From CBDCWQ01 sp965223435 (GTDB taxonomy: Bacteria; Myxococcota; Kuafuiibacteriia; Kuafuiibacteriales; Kuafuiibacteriaceae): DNA of 64,000 bases. The DNA lies in NCBI GenBank assembly GCA_965223435.1, contig CBDCWQ010000020.1:868001-932000 (forward strand), given 5' to 3'. The position numbers and the translations under genes were made by a program. The notes beneath the pieces are model-generated. The model was not told the origin of the DNA and made no database searches. It saw nothing but the letters and a program-made list of their open reading frames with translations. Positions 8,330 to 16,687 of the stretch are shown here, one piece after another; position 1 is the stretch's first letter, and every line of letters begins with the position of its first letter.

Positions 8330-8475
8330 TAAACAGGAACCCACAAGTTCGAAGCCAGGTGCTAGGCAAAGCCGGGCCCGAGGAGCCCGTGGAGCGTACA
8401 CGGAAGTACGTGAGCCGGCACCGCAGGGTCCAATGCCGCATCGTGCCTGGATCCGGACTTGTGCGTTTCTGTTTA
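8330..8475. repeat. Imperfect-hairpin repeat element, copy B (better preserved)
   Basis: A 146-bp element begins TAAACAGGAACCCACAAGT and ends with the near inverse ACTTGTGCGTTTCTGTTTA. The terminal arms 8330-8362 and 8443-8475 pair at roughly 26 of 33 positions. The interior also pairs, with GCGTAC and GTACGT around the central loop ACGGAA. The element starts 18 bases after the DUF481 stop codon, so it would form a long hairpin in the 3' end of that transcript. Related to copy A. It has no coding capacity. Confidence 0.7.
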
Positions 8476-8534
8476 GATGTCGGGCCAGGGCGCACCCTGG
8501 ATGAAGCCGCGCTTCTCCTGCATGATGGCGGAAG

Positions 8535-9251
8535 ATGTCCGATTCCACTCAAGAGCGGCTCCTCCAGGTCATGGATTCGAAGGACCACTTCGCCTGGCCT
8601 TACCTGACCAAGCCGGGGCTGACCAAAGCGCAGCTCCTCGTTCATTTTCGTCACGAATACCAAACTTATGTTCGCGATTTTCCGGTATTGCTCGCGCGGG
8701 TTTTGGGGCTCGGTCCCCCGGATGATGTCAGGAAGGCGCTTGCGGAGAATATTTACGAGGAGCAGACGGGTGGGTTGTCGGTGGGGGTGTCTCATCCCGA
8801 GCTGTTTTTGGACATGATGGAAGGCTTGGGGTTTCAGCGGGCTGATTTGGAGTCTGGCCCACTCGAACCCGAGGCGCTTCGCTATCGCCAGTTCTTGGAC
8901 GAAAAGAGCGCCCAGGCGCCGTGGCAGCTGGGGGCCAGCGTGCTGACCGTGTTCGTGGAAGGCAGTCGTTTTGAGCGTGATGAAATGGAAGGGCGGCGCC
9001 ACGTGGTTCCGGTGGACCAAGCGGTGGCTGAGCATCCCATGGTCAAGCACTACGGGTGCCCAAAGGACCGTATGCGTTTGCTGCGCGCGCACCGCGCCAT
9101 CGAGGGCGAGCATCGCAAGGACGCGTGGTCTCTCATCACAAACCATGTGGGTCGAGAACATTCGGAAGCCGTCGTGGAGGCGGTCACCTCCGCGCTTAAG
9201 CTCTGGCTTGCCTATCGTGACGGCGTGGCTCGGGCGATGGGCCTCGATTGA
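8535..9251 (+). CDS. Iron-containing redox enzyme, TenA/PqqC/CADD-like haem-oxygenase fold
   Basis: This 238-residue all-helical protein belongs to the haem-oxygenase-like dimetal oxidase superfamily that includes PqqC, UndA and chlamydial CADD. Visible candidate metal ligands are E41 (FRHEYQTYV), E75/E76 and H87 (IYEEQTGG...SHPELF), E142 (FVEGS), and H193 with D196 (EGEHRKDAW). Their order and spacing resemble CADD, a self-sacrificing p-aminobenzoate synthase, but PqqC-like or other oxidative roles are equally possible. The start at 8535 follows a weak GGCGGAAG. An MFS gene follows on the same strand 160 bases later. The family call is firm; the substrate is unknown. Confidence 0.86.
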   Translation: MSDSTQERLLQVMDSKDHFAWPYLTKPGLTKAQLLVHFRHEYQTYVRDFPVLLARVLGLGPPDDVRKALAENIYEEQTGGLSVGVSHPELFLDMMEGLGFQRADLESGPLEPEALRYRQFLDEKSAQAPWQLGASVLTVFVEGSRFERDEMEGRRHVVPVDQAVAEHPMVKHYGCPKDRMRLLRAHRAIEGEHRKDAWSLITNHVGREHSEAVVEAVTSALKLWLAYRDGVARAMGLD

Positions 9252-9411
9252 TATCACCCTCGGCTCACTTGCGTGGCCCACGGATAAACCACCGATCAAC
9301 AACGCACGCAGGACATATCGAAGTGAGTCGAGGGATGACAACGATCGCTTTTGCCTAGTCAGGCGGTGCTTTCATCGGACGCCTCGACGTGGCAAGCTCG
9401 GCCGCTCGGCC

Positions 9412-10578
9412 ATGAACCGCCTGCTGACCCCTTCGTTTTTTGCGTTGACCGCGGCCCATTTTCTGCAGGCGCTGGGCTACGCATCGATGCTTCTTTTGCC
9501 GCTTTATCTCAAAGCGCTGGGGGCGTCTCACACCAAGATCGGTGCGGTGATGGCGGCGGCCTCGCTCAGCGGGCTTTTGGCTCGCCCGGTGGTGGGGCTG
9601 GCCCTGGACCGTTTTGGGCGAAAACCCACTTTGGTGGTAGGCACGTTCATTTTGGCGGCGTCAATGGGCAGTTTTACCTTTGTGACCGAACTGGGGCCGC
9701 TGGTCTACGTGGCGCGGCTTTGGGTTGGGGTGGGCACCGGGGCCCTGTTTTCAGGGTACTTCGCGCTGGCGGCGGATATCGTTCCGTTTGAACGGCGGAC
9801 GCAAGGCCTGGCGCTGTTCGGGATCTCGGGCGTGATCCCTTTGGTGGTGAGCCCGGTGGCCACGGGTTTGGGGGTGACGGGCAGTGAGCTCGGGACCCTC
9901 TTTTTGGTCCTGGGCGGGGTCATTTTGTGTTCGCTCATTCCGTTGTCTATGGTGCGCGAGCCCCAAAAAGACCTCAAGCGGAGCACCGAATCGAAGACGC
10001 TCGTTGCGGTTTTGAACCGCAGTCTGTGGTCGACTTGGCTTGCGACCTTTGTTTTTGCCGCCATGATCGCTTTGTTTATGGCGTTTGCGGCGGTTTCAGC
10101 GCAAAAGCGGAACATTCCTTACCCGACTCTTTTGTGGTTGAGTTATGTGGGGGCGGTGGTTTTGGTGCGCTTGTTTATGGGGCAAGGGCCGGATCGAGTG
10201 GGGCCGAGTCGGCTCGTAGGGCCCTGTTTTGTCCTGTATTGTCTTGCGGCGGTGGTGGCTTCTACGGCCGAGTCTACGCTGGGTTTGTTGGTGCTTGGTG
10301 CCCTGGCGGGGATGGGGCACGGAATCAGCTTTCCCATGCTGGCCAGTGTGGTCACCCTCCGGGTACCTGAAGCCCACCGTGGTTCGGGTTTTGCGATGCT
10401 CACGGCGCTGTTTGAACTGGGCAATTTGGTGATGACCCCGGTGTTTGGTTGGATTGCGGACCTGAGCAGTGATGAGCGCATGTTCGAAGTGGCGGCTGCG
10501 GGGACGTTTTTTGCCGCTGGGGCGTGGTGGGTGCTCGAGCGGCGCGCGCCCAAAAAGGCGCCGACGCCTTTGTGTTAA
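9412..10578 (+). CDS. MFS transporter, 12-TM
   Basis: The 388-residue product starts MNRLLTPSFFALTAAHFLQ at the ATG at 9412. It has about twelve hydrophobic segments in two halves. The loop between TM2 and TM3 carries the MFS signature GLALDRFGRKPTLV. The second half has a weak counterpart GQGPDRVGPSRLVG, as expected of the duplicated fold. It resembles drug- or metabolite-exporting MFS proteins of the YfcJ/tetracycline-type subfamily, but no substrate can be read from sequence. The stop precedes the polysaccharide deacetylase start by 14 bases, so the two are probably cotranscribed. Confidence 0.9.
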   Translation: MNRLLTPSFFALTAAHFLQALGYASMLLLPLYLKALGASHTKIGAVMAAASLSGLLARPVVGLALDRFGRKPTLVVGTFILAASMGSFTFVTELGPLVYVARLWVGVGTGALFSGYFALAADIVPFERRTQGLALFGISGVIPLVVSPVATGLGVTGSELGTLFLVLGGVILCSLIPLSMVREPQKDLKRSTESKTLVAVLNRSLWSTWLATFVFAAMIALFMAFAAVSAQKRNIPYPTLLWLSYVGAVVLVRLFMGQGPDRVGPSRLVGPCFVLYCLAAVVASTAESTLGLLVLGALAGMGHGISFPMLASVVTLRVPEAHRGSGFAMLTALFELGNLVMTPVFGWIADLSSDERMFEVAAAGTFFAAGAWWVLERRAPKKAPTPLC

Positions 10579-10592
10579 GGGGCGTTTGATCG

Positions 10593-11522
10593 ATGCAGAG
10601 CACCGCCGCCATCAGCATCGATGTGGACGCCGCGCGCCTGTATCGCGCGATTCACGGTCTCCCCGCCGGGGCCGATGAAGACGACCCGATTTATCGTCTG
10701 GCGATGCCTCGTTTTTTTGAACTGATGCACGAAGCCAAGCTTCCTGCCACCGTTTTTCTTGTGGGGCAGGACGTTCAAAAACACGCCGACGTGCTGGCGC
10801 CTTTGGCGGGGCAGGCTTTTGAGCTGGGCAATCACTCCTTTCGGCACGACTATGGCTTGAGTCGCCGGCCCCTTTCAAAGATTGCTCAAGACTTGAGGGC
10901 GGCGCATGAGGCGTTGACCACGCTCTTCCCCGATAAGGAAGTTTGCGGTTTTCGTGCGCCCGGCTACAACGTTTCTCGGGCGCTGCTTGAGGCGGTGCAA
11001 TCCCTCGGTTATCGCTATGACAGTTCTTTGCTGCCGGCGCCTATGTATTATGTCTTGCGGCGAACGCTGCTTGCCCAACAACGTCTCAAGGGGCGGGTGA
11101 GCGCTTCCATCGCCGGGGACGCCCGCGCTTTTTTGGGGCCTCTAGTGCCCTACCGAATGACACCCCGCGCGCCCTGGCGGGTCGACGCCAAAGGGCCCTT
11201 GGTTGAAGTTCCCATCGCGTGTGCATCGCGGCTTCGCTTCCCGCTGATGGGGACCACCTGGGTGTGTCTTCCGGCCGCGCTTCGGTCGATGCTTCTCAGG
11301 CGAGCGCTCGCGAGGCTTCCTTGTTTCAACTTTGAGATGCACGCCATCGATCTTCTGGACAAAAGTGATTTTTCGCCCGAAGACGAACTGCCTCATGTGC
11401 AGCGTGATTTGGCCGTGCCGGCCCCACAAAAATGGAAGGCTTTTGCCCACCTATTTCGGATCCTCAAAGAGGAGCGATGCGTTCTCGGCTTGAGCGCCAT
11501 CGCCAAGCGGTACCTCCCCTAA
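10593..11522 (+). CDS. Polysaccharide deacetylase family protein (NodB fold)
   Basis: The 309-residue protein lacks a signal peptide and carries NodB-homology motifs: SIDVD with D10/D12 (motif 1), NHSFRH with H81 and H85 as metal ligands (motif 2), GFRAPGYN (motif 3), and a late FEMHAIDLL with the catalytic His (motif 5). It most likely removes an N- or O-acetyl group from a sugar-containing substrate in the cytoplasm, like the enzymes acting on lipid-linked sugars or polysaccharide precursors. AAGGGGCG lies about 8 bases before the ATG. It is 14 bases downstream of an MFS transporter. Its stop overlaps that of the convergent tyrA-type gene. Confidence 0.9.
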   Translation: MQSTAAISIDVDAARLYRAIHGLPAGADEDDPIYRLAMPRFFELMHEAKLPATVFLVGQDVQKHADVLAPLAGQAFELGNHSFRHDYGLSRRPLSKIAQDLRAAHEALTTLFPDKEVCGFRAPGYNVSRALLEAVQSLGYRYDSSLLPAPMYYVLRRTLLAQQRLKGRVSASIAGDARAFLGPLVPYRMTPRAPWRVDAKGPLVEVPIACASRLRFPLMGTTWVCLPAALRSMLLRRALARLPCFNFEMHAIDLLDKSDFSPEDELPHVQRDLAVPAPQKWKAFAHLFRILKEERCVLGLSAIAKRYLP

Positions 11523-12586
11523 GTGGTTTGGCAAAGGCGCGAGTGGCGGAGGATGGTTTCGAAAATCTCAACGACCGCATCCTCTTCGAGTCCGCGCGCT
11601 TTCGCCCATTTTGCCCTTTGCTCCATGAGTTCGCGCTCCCGCGTGGGATCACGCACCGGTTGGCCCTGCTCCGCCTTGGCACGACCCGCACGTTTCGAAA
11701 GCTGCATGCGTCGTGCCAGAAGATCAACGAGCCCTTCGTCGAGTTCATCGATGAATTGACGTGCCTTGAGGAGCTCCGGGGATCGGGCCCCCAGATCGGG
11801 AATGGTCAGATTTTTTTCGTCCGCGGTCTTTTGGCTCTGGGGTTCAAGGATCTGCTTGTCGATGCGTTCGAGGGCTGCGATGAAGGCCTCTCGGACCTCT
11901 TTGGCGAACGGGTTGGCTTGTTCAATGGTGGCAAACAGATGCCCGGCATCGGATCGAACCGCTTCGATGCTCCGCGCCATCGCCCGAAACGAAGGCGGCG
12001 TGAGCGCATCCTTTTCGTGGACGCCCAGGTCGATGAGGGCCTTTGCGATAAAAAAAGCCAGCGCATGGGTCTCGGCCATGCGTCGGTCGTGGGCTTCTGG
12101 GCTTTGTTCGATGACTCTGCAGCCCACGTCCTCGTAGAGCCGCTTGGCGCTGGTGGCTGCTTCGGGGTGCAAGGCGTTGGGGCAGACCACCGCAACCAAG
12201 GCCCGTTCCCCGCGGGCCAAGCTTGCCGGTCCAAACAGCGGGTGGGTGGCGACCCAGGGTACCTCGGTGCCGAGCGCTTGCTCGAGGGTTCGGGAGGGCT
12301 CGACCTTGACGCTGCCGACATCCATGACCACGTGGTCCTTGGTGAGATACGGTTTGAGGGACTCGAGGCAGGGGGCGAGCGCGGCTACGGGGACGGCTAC
12401 GATCAGTCGGCGGCAGCTAAGGGCCAAGGCTTTCGGCGAGTCTACGCGAATCTGGGGCGGCACAGTGCTGTTGGGGTCGAAGGCGCGGATGGTGTGGTTG
12501 GCCTCCCGAAGAAGAATGCCAAGGGCTCGCCCGAAGCGGCCATAACCGAGCACGCCGATGTCTGAAGTTCCCACGGAGAGCGTCAT
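11519..12586 (-). CDS. tyrA: Prephenate dehydrogenase-chorismate mutase fusion
   Basis: This bifunctional enzyme would convert chorismate to prephenate and then to 4-hydroxyphenylpyruvate for tyrosine synthesis. Residues 9-260 are a prephenate dehydrogenase: Rossmann motif VLGYGRFGRALG, then HPLFGPAS containing the catalytic His region. Residues about 274-352 are an AroQ-class chorismate mutase helix bundle (DELDEGLVDLLARRMQLSKR, then PVRDPTRERE). The domain order is the reverse of E. coli TyrA, where the mutase comes first. The predicted start at 12586 has no clear ribosome site. Its stop overlaps the convergent deacetylase stop by 4 bases. Confidence 0.92.
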   Translation of the reverse strand: MTLSVGTSDIGVLGYGRFGRALGILLREANHTIRAFDPNSTVPPQIRVDSPKALALSCRRLIVAVPVAALAPCLESLKPYLTKDHVVMDVGSVKVEPSRTLEQALGTEVPWVATHPLFGPASLARGERALVAVVCPNALHPEAATSAKRLYEDVGCRVIEQSPEAHDRRMAETHALAFFIAKALIDLGVHEKDALTPPSFRAMARSIEAVRSDAGHLFATIEQANPFAKEVREAFIAALERIDKQILEPQSQKTADEKNLTIPDLGARSPELLKARQFIDELDEGLVDLLARRMQLSKRAGRAKAEQGQPVRDPTRERELMEQRAKWAKARGLEEDAVVEIFETILRHSRLCQTT

Positions 12587-12651
12587 CGATCATGCGCACG
12601 TGCAAAGCAACCTTAGCCAGGCAGAGGGACGCACAAAACTGGACAAAAGGG

Positions 12652-13230
12652 TCAACGAGAGGCCGCTTCGAGGACGCGAGCGGGGCTCATGAACGGCGAC
12701 CAGCCGAGCACCCAGGCGGCGAGCGCCCGGTGATGCGCCCCATCCGTAAGCCATCCGAGCTCAACCCCGGTACGGGTGCCTTCGCCGACATCGAACCAAA
12801 GTTTCACGCTGCCTTCGCCCAAAAGTCCCCGGTGCCTCGGCTCTGGGCCCTGATAGCCCCAAAGGCCCAGTTCGAGTTCGACGGCCGTTTCATGTTCATC
12901 AAGCGGAAACAAGAGGGTCTGTGCAAGCCGGGCATCCCAGGTGCTGACGGCCCGAAAGCCGAAGGTGCGCGCGAGTTCGAGATGGAGTTTGAGCTCGGTG
13001 TGGCCTCTTTTGAACCAGCGAACGGCGAGCGACGGCCCGAGGCGAAGGGCGTGGGCATCTTGAAGCACTGCCCGGGGCCCGATGCTGACCGCATCACCGA
13101 GAGGCAAATGCACAGAAGCCGCTACAAAGGGGCTGCCCGCTTCGAGATGGAGGGTCTGGCCAGCCGCGATGGACGGGGCCCACGCCAGCGGGAGGCAGAA
13201 GATCAAGGGCGCCTGGTTTCGGCCCACCAT
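12652..13230 (-). CDS. Secreted barrel-like hypothetical protein
   Basis: The 192-residue product has a signal peptide ending near PSIAAGQT, followed by regular alternating strands such as FVAASVHLPLG and VELELGLWGYQG, consistent with a small outer-membrane barrel or lipocalin-like beta protein. Residue content is typical of coding DNA here. Its start overlaps the 3' end of the upstream deacetylase gene by 28 bases, implying one transcript. I do not recognise the family. Confidence 0.7.
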   Translation of the reverse strand: MVGRNQAPLIFCLPLAWAPSIAAGQTLHLEAGSPFVAASVHLPLGDAVSIGPRAVLQDAHALRLGPSLAVRWFKRGHTELKLHLELARTFGFRAVSTWDARLAQTLLFPLDEHETAVELELGLWGYQGPEPRHRGLLGEGSVKLWFDVGEGTRTGVELGWLTDGAHHRALAAWVLGWSPFMSPARVLEAASR

Positions 13231-13955
13231 GTCCCCTCGATGGCTGACTTCAAGGCCTCCATGCTCGTACCCTGGTGCACGCTGAAGCGCAACCGGTCGA
13301 AACGGCCGTTGAGTCCGGCGTTCACGGACAGCGCACTTCGGTACCCCGCGTCTTTGGCCAGGTCTCTGACCCGTAAAGAATGGACGCCCTCCGGGTACGC
13401 AAACACGGTCATGGGCACACCAATCCGTTGCGCGAGCGCTTGTTTGGAGACTTCAAGTTCGCGCCGCGCCGCTTGATCGCCGAGATCGCGCAGCCGTGCG
13501 TGGGTCATGCCGTGCGACTGAAATTCGATGCCCGCTTGTTGCATATGCAGAACCTCAGGAACGGTCAAGAAGGGCGCGGGTTCTCGGACGCGGGTGTGTT
13601 CATCGTCGCCAAGACGATCATGCACCAAAAACATCGTGGCCGTAAAACCGAACGATTCGAGCACGGGGAACGCGTGGATATAGAAGTCCTGGAAGCCATC
13701 ATCGATGGTGATCACGATGGGGCGGGGTGGGGCGGGATAGCCGTCCAGCTCGATTCGGTCCAGCTCAGAAGCGGTGATGGGCGTATAGCCCTCATCCCGC
13801 AAAAAGAGCATCTGCTCCCGAAAACGATCTTCGCTCACCCAGCCGGACTGGGTCGATTCGTGACCGATGTGGTGGTAAAGCAAAATGGGTACGGTCTCAC
13901 AGCCACTCACCCCCAAAGCCCCACACAGCGCGACCACCAACCCTCGACTCCGCAC
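13203..13955 (-). CDS. Exported polysaccharide deacetylase, probable lipoprotein
   Basis: The protein has NodB motifs TIDDGFQDF (catalytic Asp pair) and SHGMTH (metal-binding His pair), with FAYPEG and an early ILLYHHIG, as in PgaB/IcaB-type exported deacetylases. With the GTG at 13955 as start it gains a signal sequence ending GVSGC, a good lipobox, so it should be an envelope-anchored glycan deacetylase of 250 residues. A longer frame from 14081 would translate the 9-bp repeat at 14004-14039 as Phe-Val-His repeats before the signal sequence, which is unlikely. It follows the class III aminotransferase on the same strand. Confidence 0.82.
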   Translation of the reverse strand: MRSRGLVVALCGALGVSGCETVPILLYHHIGHESTQSGWVSEDRFREQMLFLRDEGYTPITASELDRIELDGYPAPPRPIVITIDDGFQDFYIHAFPVLESFGFTATMFLVHDRLGDDEHTRVREPAPFLTVPEVLHMQQAGIEFQSHGMTHARLRDLGDQAARRELEVSKQALAQRIGVPMTVFAYPEGVHSLRVRDLAKDAGYRSALSVNAGLNGRFDRLRFSVHQGTSMEALKSAIEGTWWAETRRP

Positions 13956-14003
13956 CCACGCCGAGCGCGGCCCTCGGTCGGTCTGCTGGGGTCGCAAAGT
14001 CAA

Positions 14004-14039
14004 GTGAACAAAGTGAACAAAGTGAACAAAGTGAGCCAA
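14004..14039. repeat. 9-bp tandem repeat, GTGAACAAA x3 plus one degenerate copy
   Basis: Three exact copies of GTGAACAAA (14004-14030) are followed by GTGAGCCAA. They lie between the aminotransferase stop (14047) and the chosen deacetylase start (13955). On the minus strand they read TTTGTTCAC repeats. This could be a slipped-strand microsatellite or a set of regulator sites in the leader of the deacetylase. Confidence 0.75.
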
Positions 14040-14046
14040 GGTGTCG

Positions 14047-15444
14047 TCACCGTGTTTGGGCGGTTTTGTTGGAAAGGGCATGACCCGCCAAGGTGGTGGC
14101 GAGGTCCCACACGGCGCCGGGAAAGCGGTGGGCTTCCTGAATCACGTCGTCGAACGCGGTCGCCACGTGAAGCACGTCTTCTTCGCTGATGACGAGTGGG
14201 GGAAGCAGTTTCACCACGTACGAGCCGTGGCCTGCGACTTGGCTGATGATCCGGTGTTTCTTGAACAAGGGAATGGTGATCATTTGGCAAAATAGGCCCG
14301 GGTTTGCCTTGTCAAGCAGCGCCCACGCGGCCTTCAGAGACAGGCTTTTGGGCGGCCCAAACTCGATGCCAAGCATGAGCCCGCGGCCGTGCACGGCCTT
14401 GACCATTTCGTACTTGTCGACCAGCTCCTGGAGTTTGGTTTTGAGCGCCAGCCCTCGGACATGGGCTTTTTGAACAAGTTGTTCTTCGTCGAGGGCGCCA
14501 AGGGTTGCCAGGCCCGCTGCCATCGCCAGATTGTTTTTTCCGAAGGTGGACCCATGGACCACGGCGCGGTCCATGCGGTCGAACAGTTTCTTAAAGATGG
14601 CTGTCTTGGTCAGAACGACGCCGACCGGCACGTAACCGCCGGAAAGCGCCTTGGCTGCGGTGATGATGTCGGGGACCACGTCTTCGTGTTCGAAGGCAAA
14701 GAAGCGTCCGGTTCGTCCGAGGCCGGTCTGGATTTCGTCGACCACCAAGAGCGTGCCATGGCGTCGGCAAAGCCGCGCGGCTTCGGCCAGGTACCCTGCA
14801 TCCGGCACGTAGACGCCTTTGCCTTGAATGGGCTCCACCACAAAACACGCCACATCTTTGGATTTCAGCGCGTCTTCGAGGGCCATCAGGTTGTTGAAGG
14901 GAATTTCGCGACAGCCGGCGAGCATCGGACCCAGGCCGTCTTGGAAAATACGGTCGCCGCCCAAGGAGAGGGCCCCGTAGCTGAGGCCGTGAAAGGCATG
15001 GGCGCAATGGACCATGACCGACCGGCCGGTCGCTGCCCGGCTGAATTTGATGGCGGCCTCCACGGCTTCGGTGCCGGAGTTTGCGAAAAACGCACGGTCG
15101 ATGGGGTCGGGGCATTTTTGGAGCAGTTTTTCGGCGAGGAGTCCGCTGAGGACGGAGCAATCCATTTGCACAAGGTTGGGCAGATCGAGTTCCAAGATCT
15201 CTTGAAGCGTACGTTTGATTCCAGGATGGCTCCGCCCGAGGGCAAACACCCCAAACCCACTGAGGAGATCGAGATATCGGTTTCCTTCGGTATCAAACAG
15301 ATACGCACCCTCGGCCCGTTCGTAGCTGCGATCAAAACCGATGGTCTTGAGAACTTTGACAAATTGGGCATTGAGGCATCGCTCGTGCAGCGCGTAGGCC
15401 TCGAGTCTGCGGGCCCGGAGTTCCTCGACGATCTTGTAAGGCAT
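14047..15444 (-). CDS. Class III (ornithine/acetylornithine-type) PLP-dependent aminotransferase
   Basis: The 465-residue enzyme has the fold-type I aminotransferase pattern: a Gly-rich cofactor loop FFANSGTEAVEAAIKFSR, the DEIQTGLGRTG box with the Asp that contacts the PLP pyridine nitrogen, and AAKALSGGYVPVG with the Schiff-base Lys. It should move amino groups between an omega-amino compound or sugar-like substrate and a keto acid; the exact substrate is not deducible. I prefer ATG 15444 over GTG 15498 because family similarity begins there. Neighbouring deacetylase genes on the same strand might link it to amino-sugar chemistry, but this is inference. Confidence 0.87.
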   Translation of the reverse strand: MPYKIVEELRARRLEAYALHERCLNAQFVKVLKTIGFDRSYERAEGAYLFDTEGNRYLDLLSGFGVFALGRSHPGIKRTLQEILELDLPNLVQMDCSVLSGLLAEKLLQKCPDPIDRAFFANSGTEAVEAAIKFSRAATGRSVMVHCAHAFHGLSYGALSLGGDRIFQDGLGPMLAGCREIPFNNLMALEDALKSKDVACFVVEPIQGKGVYVPDAGYLAEAARLCRRHGTLLVVDEIQTGLGRTGRFFAFEHEDVVPDIITAAKALSGGYVPVGVVLTKTAIFKKLFDRMDRAVVHGSTFGKNNLAMAAGLATLGALDEEQLVQKAHVRGLALKTKLQELVDKYEMVKAVHGRGLMLGIEFGPPKSLSLKAAWALLDKANPGLFCQMITIPLFKKHRIISQVAGHGSYVVKLLPPLVISEEDVLHVATAFDDVIQEAHRFPGAVWDLATTLAGHALSNKTAQTR

Positions 15445-15540
15445 GGGCGTACAATAGGCGGTGTCTCTCTTGGCTTGGTTTGCTGTCAAGGGCCCCACGA
15501 GAAGAATTCTGATTCGGTCGCCCTAGTTGGGCAGAATGGG

Positions 15541-15570
15541 TTGACAATAGGTGCGCAGCTCGACTTATAT
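15541..15570 (+). promoter_or_regulatory. Sigma-70-like promoter for the AgmX-type lipoprotein gene
   Basis: A perfect -35 TTGACA (15541-15546) is followed after 18 bases by TTATAT (15565-15570). It sits about 75 bases upstream of the AAGGAG ribosome site and ATG at 15645, in the gap between divergent genes. Confidence 0.55.
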
Positions 15571-15644
15571 GTGAAAGTTTTTCGGTTCTAACTGGCCTAG
15601 CATTGGGGGAGTTATGGTCTTTCGTTTGAAAGGAGACCTACGCC

Positions 15645-16565
15645 ATGTTGTGCACGGGCTGGAAGCCTCAGAACTGCCGAATCGCCGTCCTCCTCCTGGG
15701 ATTGCTCGGTGCCTGCCTACACACCTCTTCGCCTGGGCCTCAAAGGTCTCGCGGTCAGAGGGCCCAAGCGGGACCCGTCGTGGATGTGCAGCGCACGCGG
15801 GCGAGAGCGTTCTCTTTGGCGGAGTTGGCCCAGACCCATTTTCGTGCGGGCCGGGCCGAGCAGGCCGAAGAGGTCCTCCTCAAGGCCGAAGGTGTGGCCG
15901 CCTGGGCGCGGCTCCCTCCGCTGCTATCCCACATTCGCGAACAGCGTCTTTTGGTGCATCGATACGTGGCCCTCAATGACGCCAGGCGCGGGCGCATCGG
16001 TCAGGCCATCGCTCGCTTGGAGCAAACCTCGTTGCGTGCCCGCCTGGATGAGCCGAACCGGGCCGACGTTCTGAAAGATCTGCGGCTTTTGAGGGCCCTC
16101 ACCCCCCCCCGCACCAGACACCGCCCTAGGCAGGCGTCTCGGTCGGCCCCGAGTCGACTTCGCGCTGAGCCGGCTTTTGCCCATTTTGGCCGTCGGGTCC
16201 GTGCGGGCCTTTTTTCCGCCCATGCGGAGGCCGAGTTGCCCGGTGGCGCCATTCCCGTGCCCGACACGGGGACCATCGATCCCCAGGTGGTCCGGCAGGT
16301 GGTTCAAGCCCATCTCGCGGGCATGAACCGCTGCTACGACCGAGCCCTCAAAGGGGGGTCTACGCTCAAGGGCAGGGTCGCGTTTTGGGTGATGGTGCGT
16401 CCCCAAGGGACGGTGATGAAAAGCCGCATTCAGACGCCTCGGTTTCGTCGAACGCGGCTCGGCCACTGCATGCAAAAGCGGCTCAAGTCTTGGCGTTTCC
16501 CGCCCTTTTCCGGCGCGCCGCAACCGGTGGAGCTCAGTTTTGTGCTGAGCCGCGCCGGCTTTTGA
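15645..16565 (+). CDS. Lipoprotein with AgmX/PglI C-terminal domain
   Basis: The 306-residue protein starts at ATG 15645, nine bases after AAGGAG. The signal ends LLGLLGAC, a good lipobox. Residues about 50-150 are helical and TPR-like. After a basic Arg/Pro linker, the last ~95 residues (from about TIDPQVVRQVVQAHLAGMNR, with CYDRAL, LKGRVAFWVMV and KSWRFPPF) match the AgmX/PglI C-terminal domain, a TonB-C-like fold common in Myxococcota and named after gliding-motility proteins of Myxococcus. It probably links envelope layers; a direct role in motility cannot be claimed. Confidence 0.87.
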   Translation: MLCTGWKPQNCRIAVLLLGLLGACLHTSSPGPQRSRGQRAQAGPVVDVQRTRARAFSLAELAQTHFRAGRAEQAEEVLLKAEGVAAWARLPPLLSHIREQRLLVHRYVALNDARRGRIGQAIARLEQTSLRARLDEPNRADVLKDLRLLRALTPPRTRHRPRQASRSAPSRLRAEPAFAHFGRRVRAGLFSAHAEAELPGGAIPVPDTGTIDPQVVRQVVQAHLAGMNRCYDRALKGGSTLKGRVAFWVMVRPQGTVMKSRIQTPRFRRTRLGHCMQKRLKSWRFPPFSGAPQPVELSFVLSRAGF

Positions 16566-16687
16566 GCACGCTACGGCTCACTGGGGCCACGTGGGTTGGG
16601 ATGCGCTTGCCCCCAAGCGGTGTGACCGCTATCCTCTGGGCGCGGGGTGTACCCTGTATGGGACGCCACCGAGGAAGAGAGCGAGTC

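Noticed and set aside
11432..12565. 377-codon plus-strand frame opposite tyrA
   Set aside because: Shadow of the dehydrogenase-mutase gene; no motifs and no ribosome site.
14004..14039. Replication iterons
   Set aside because: Only three short copies, no replication initiator gene and no DnaA-box cluster nearby.
14389..15591. 400-codon plus-strand frame opposite the aminotransferase
   Set aside because: The opposite strand encodes an unmistakable class III aminotransferase; this product has no recognisable motifs.
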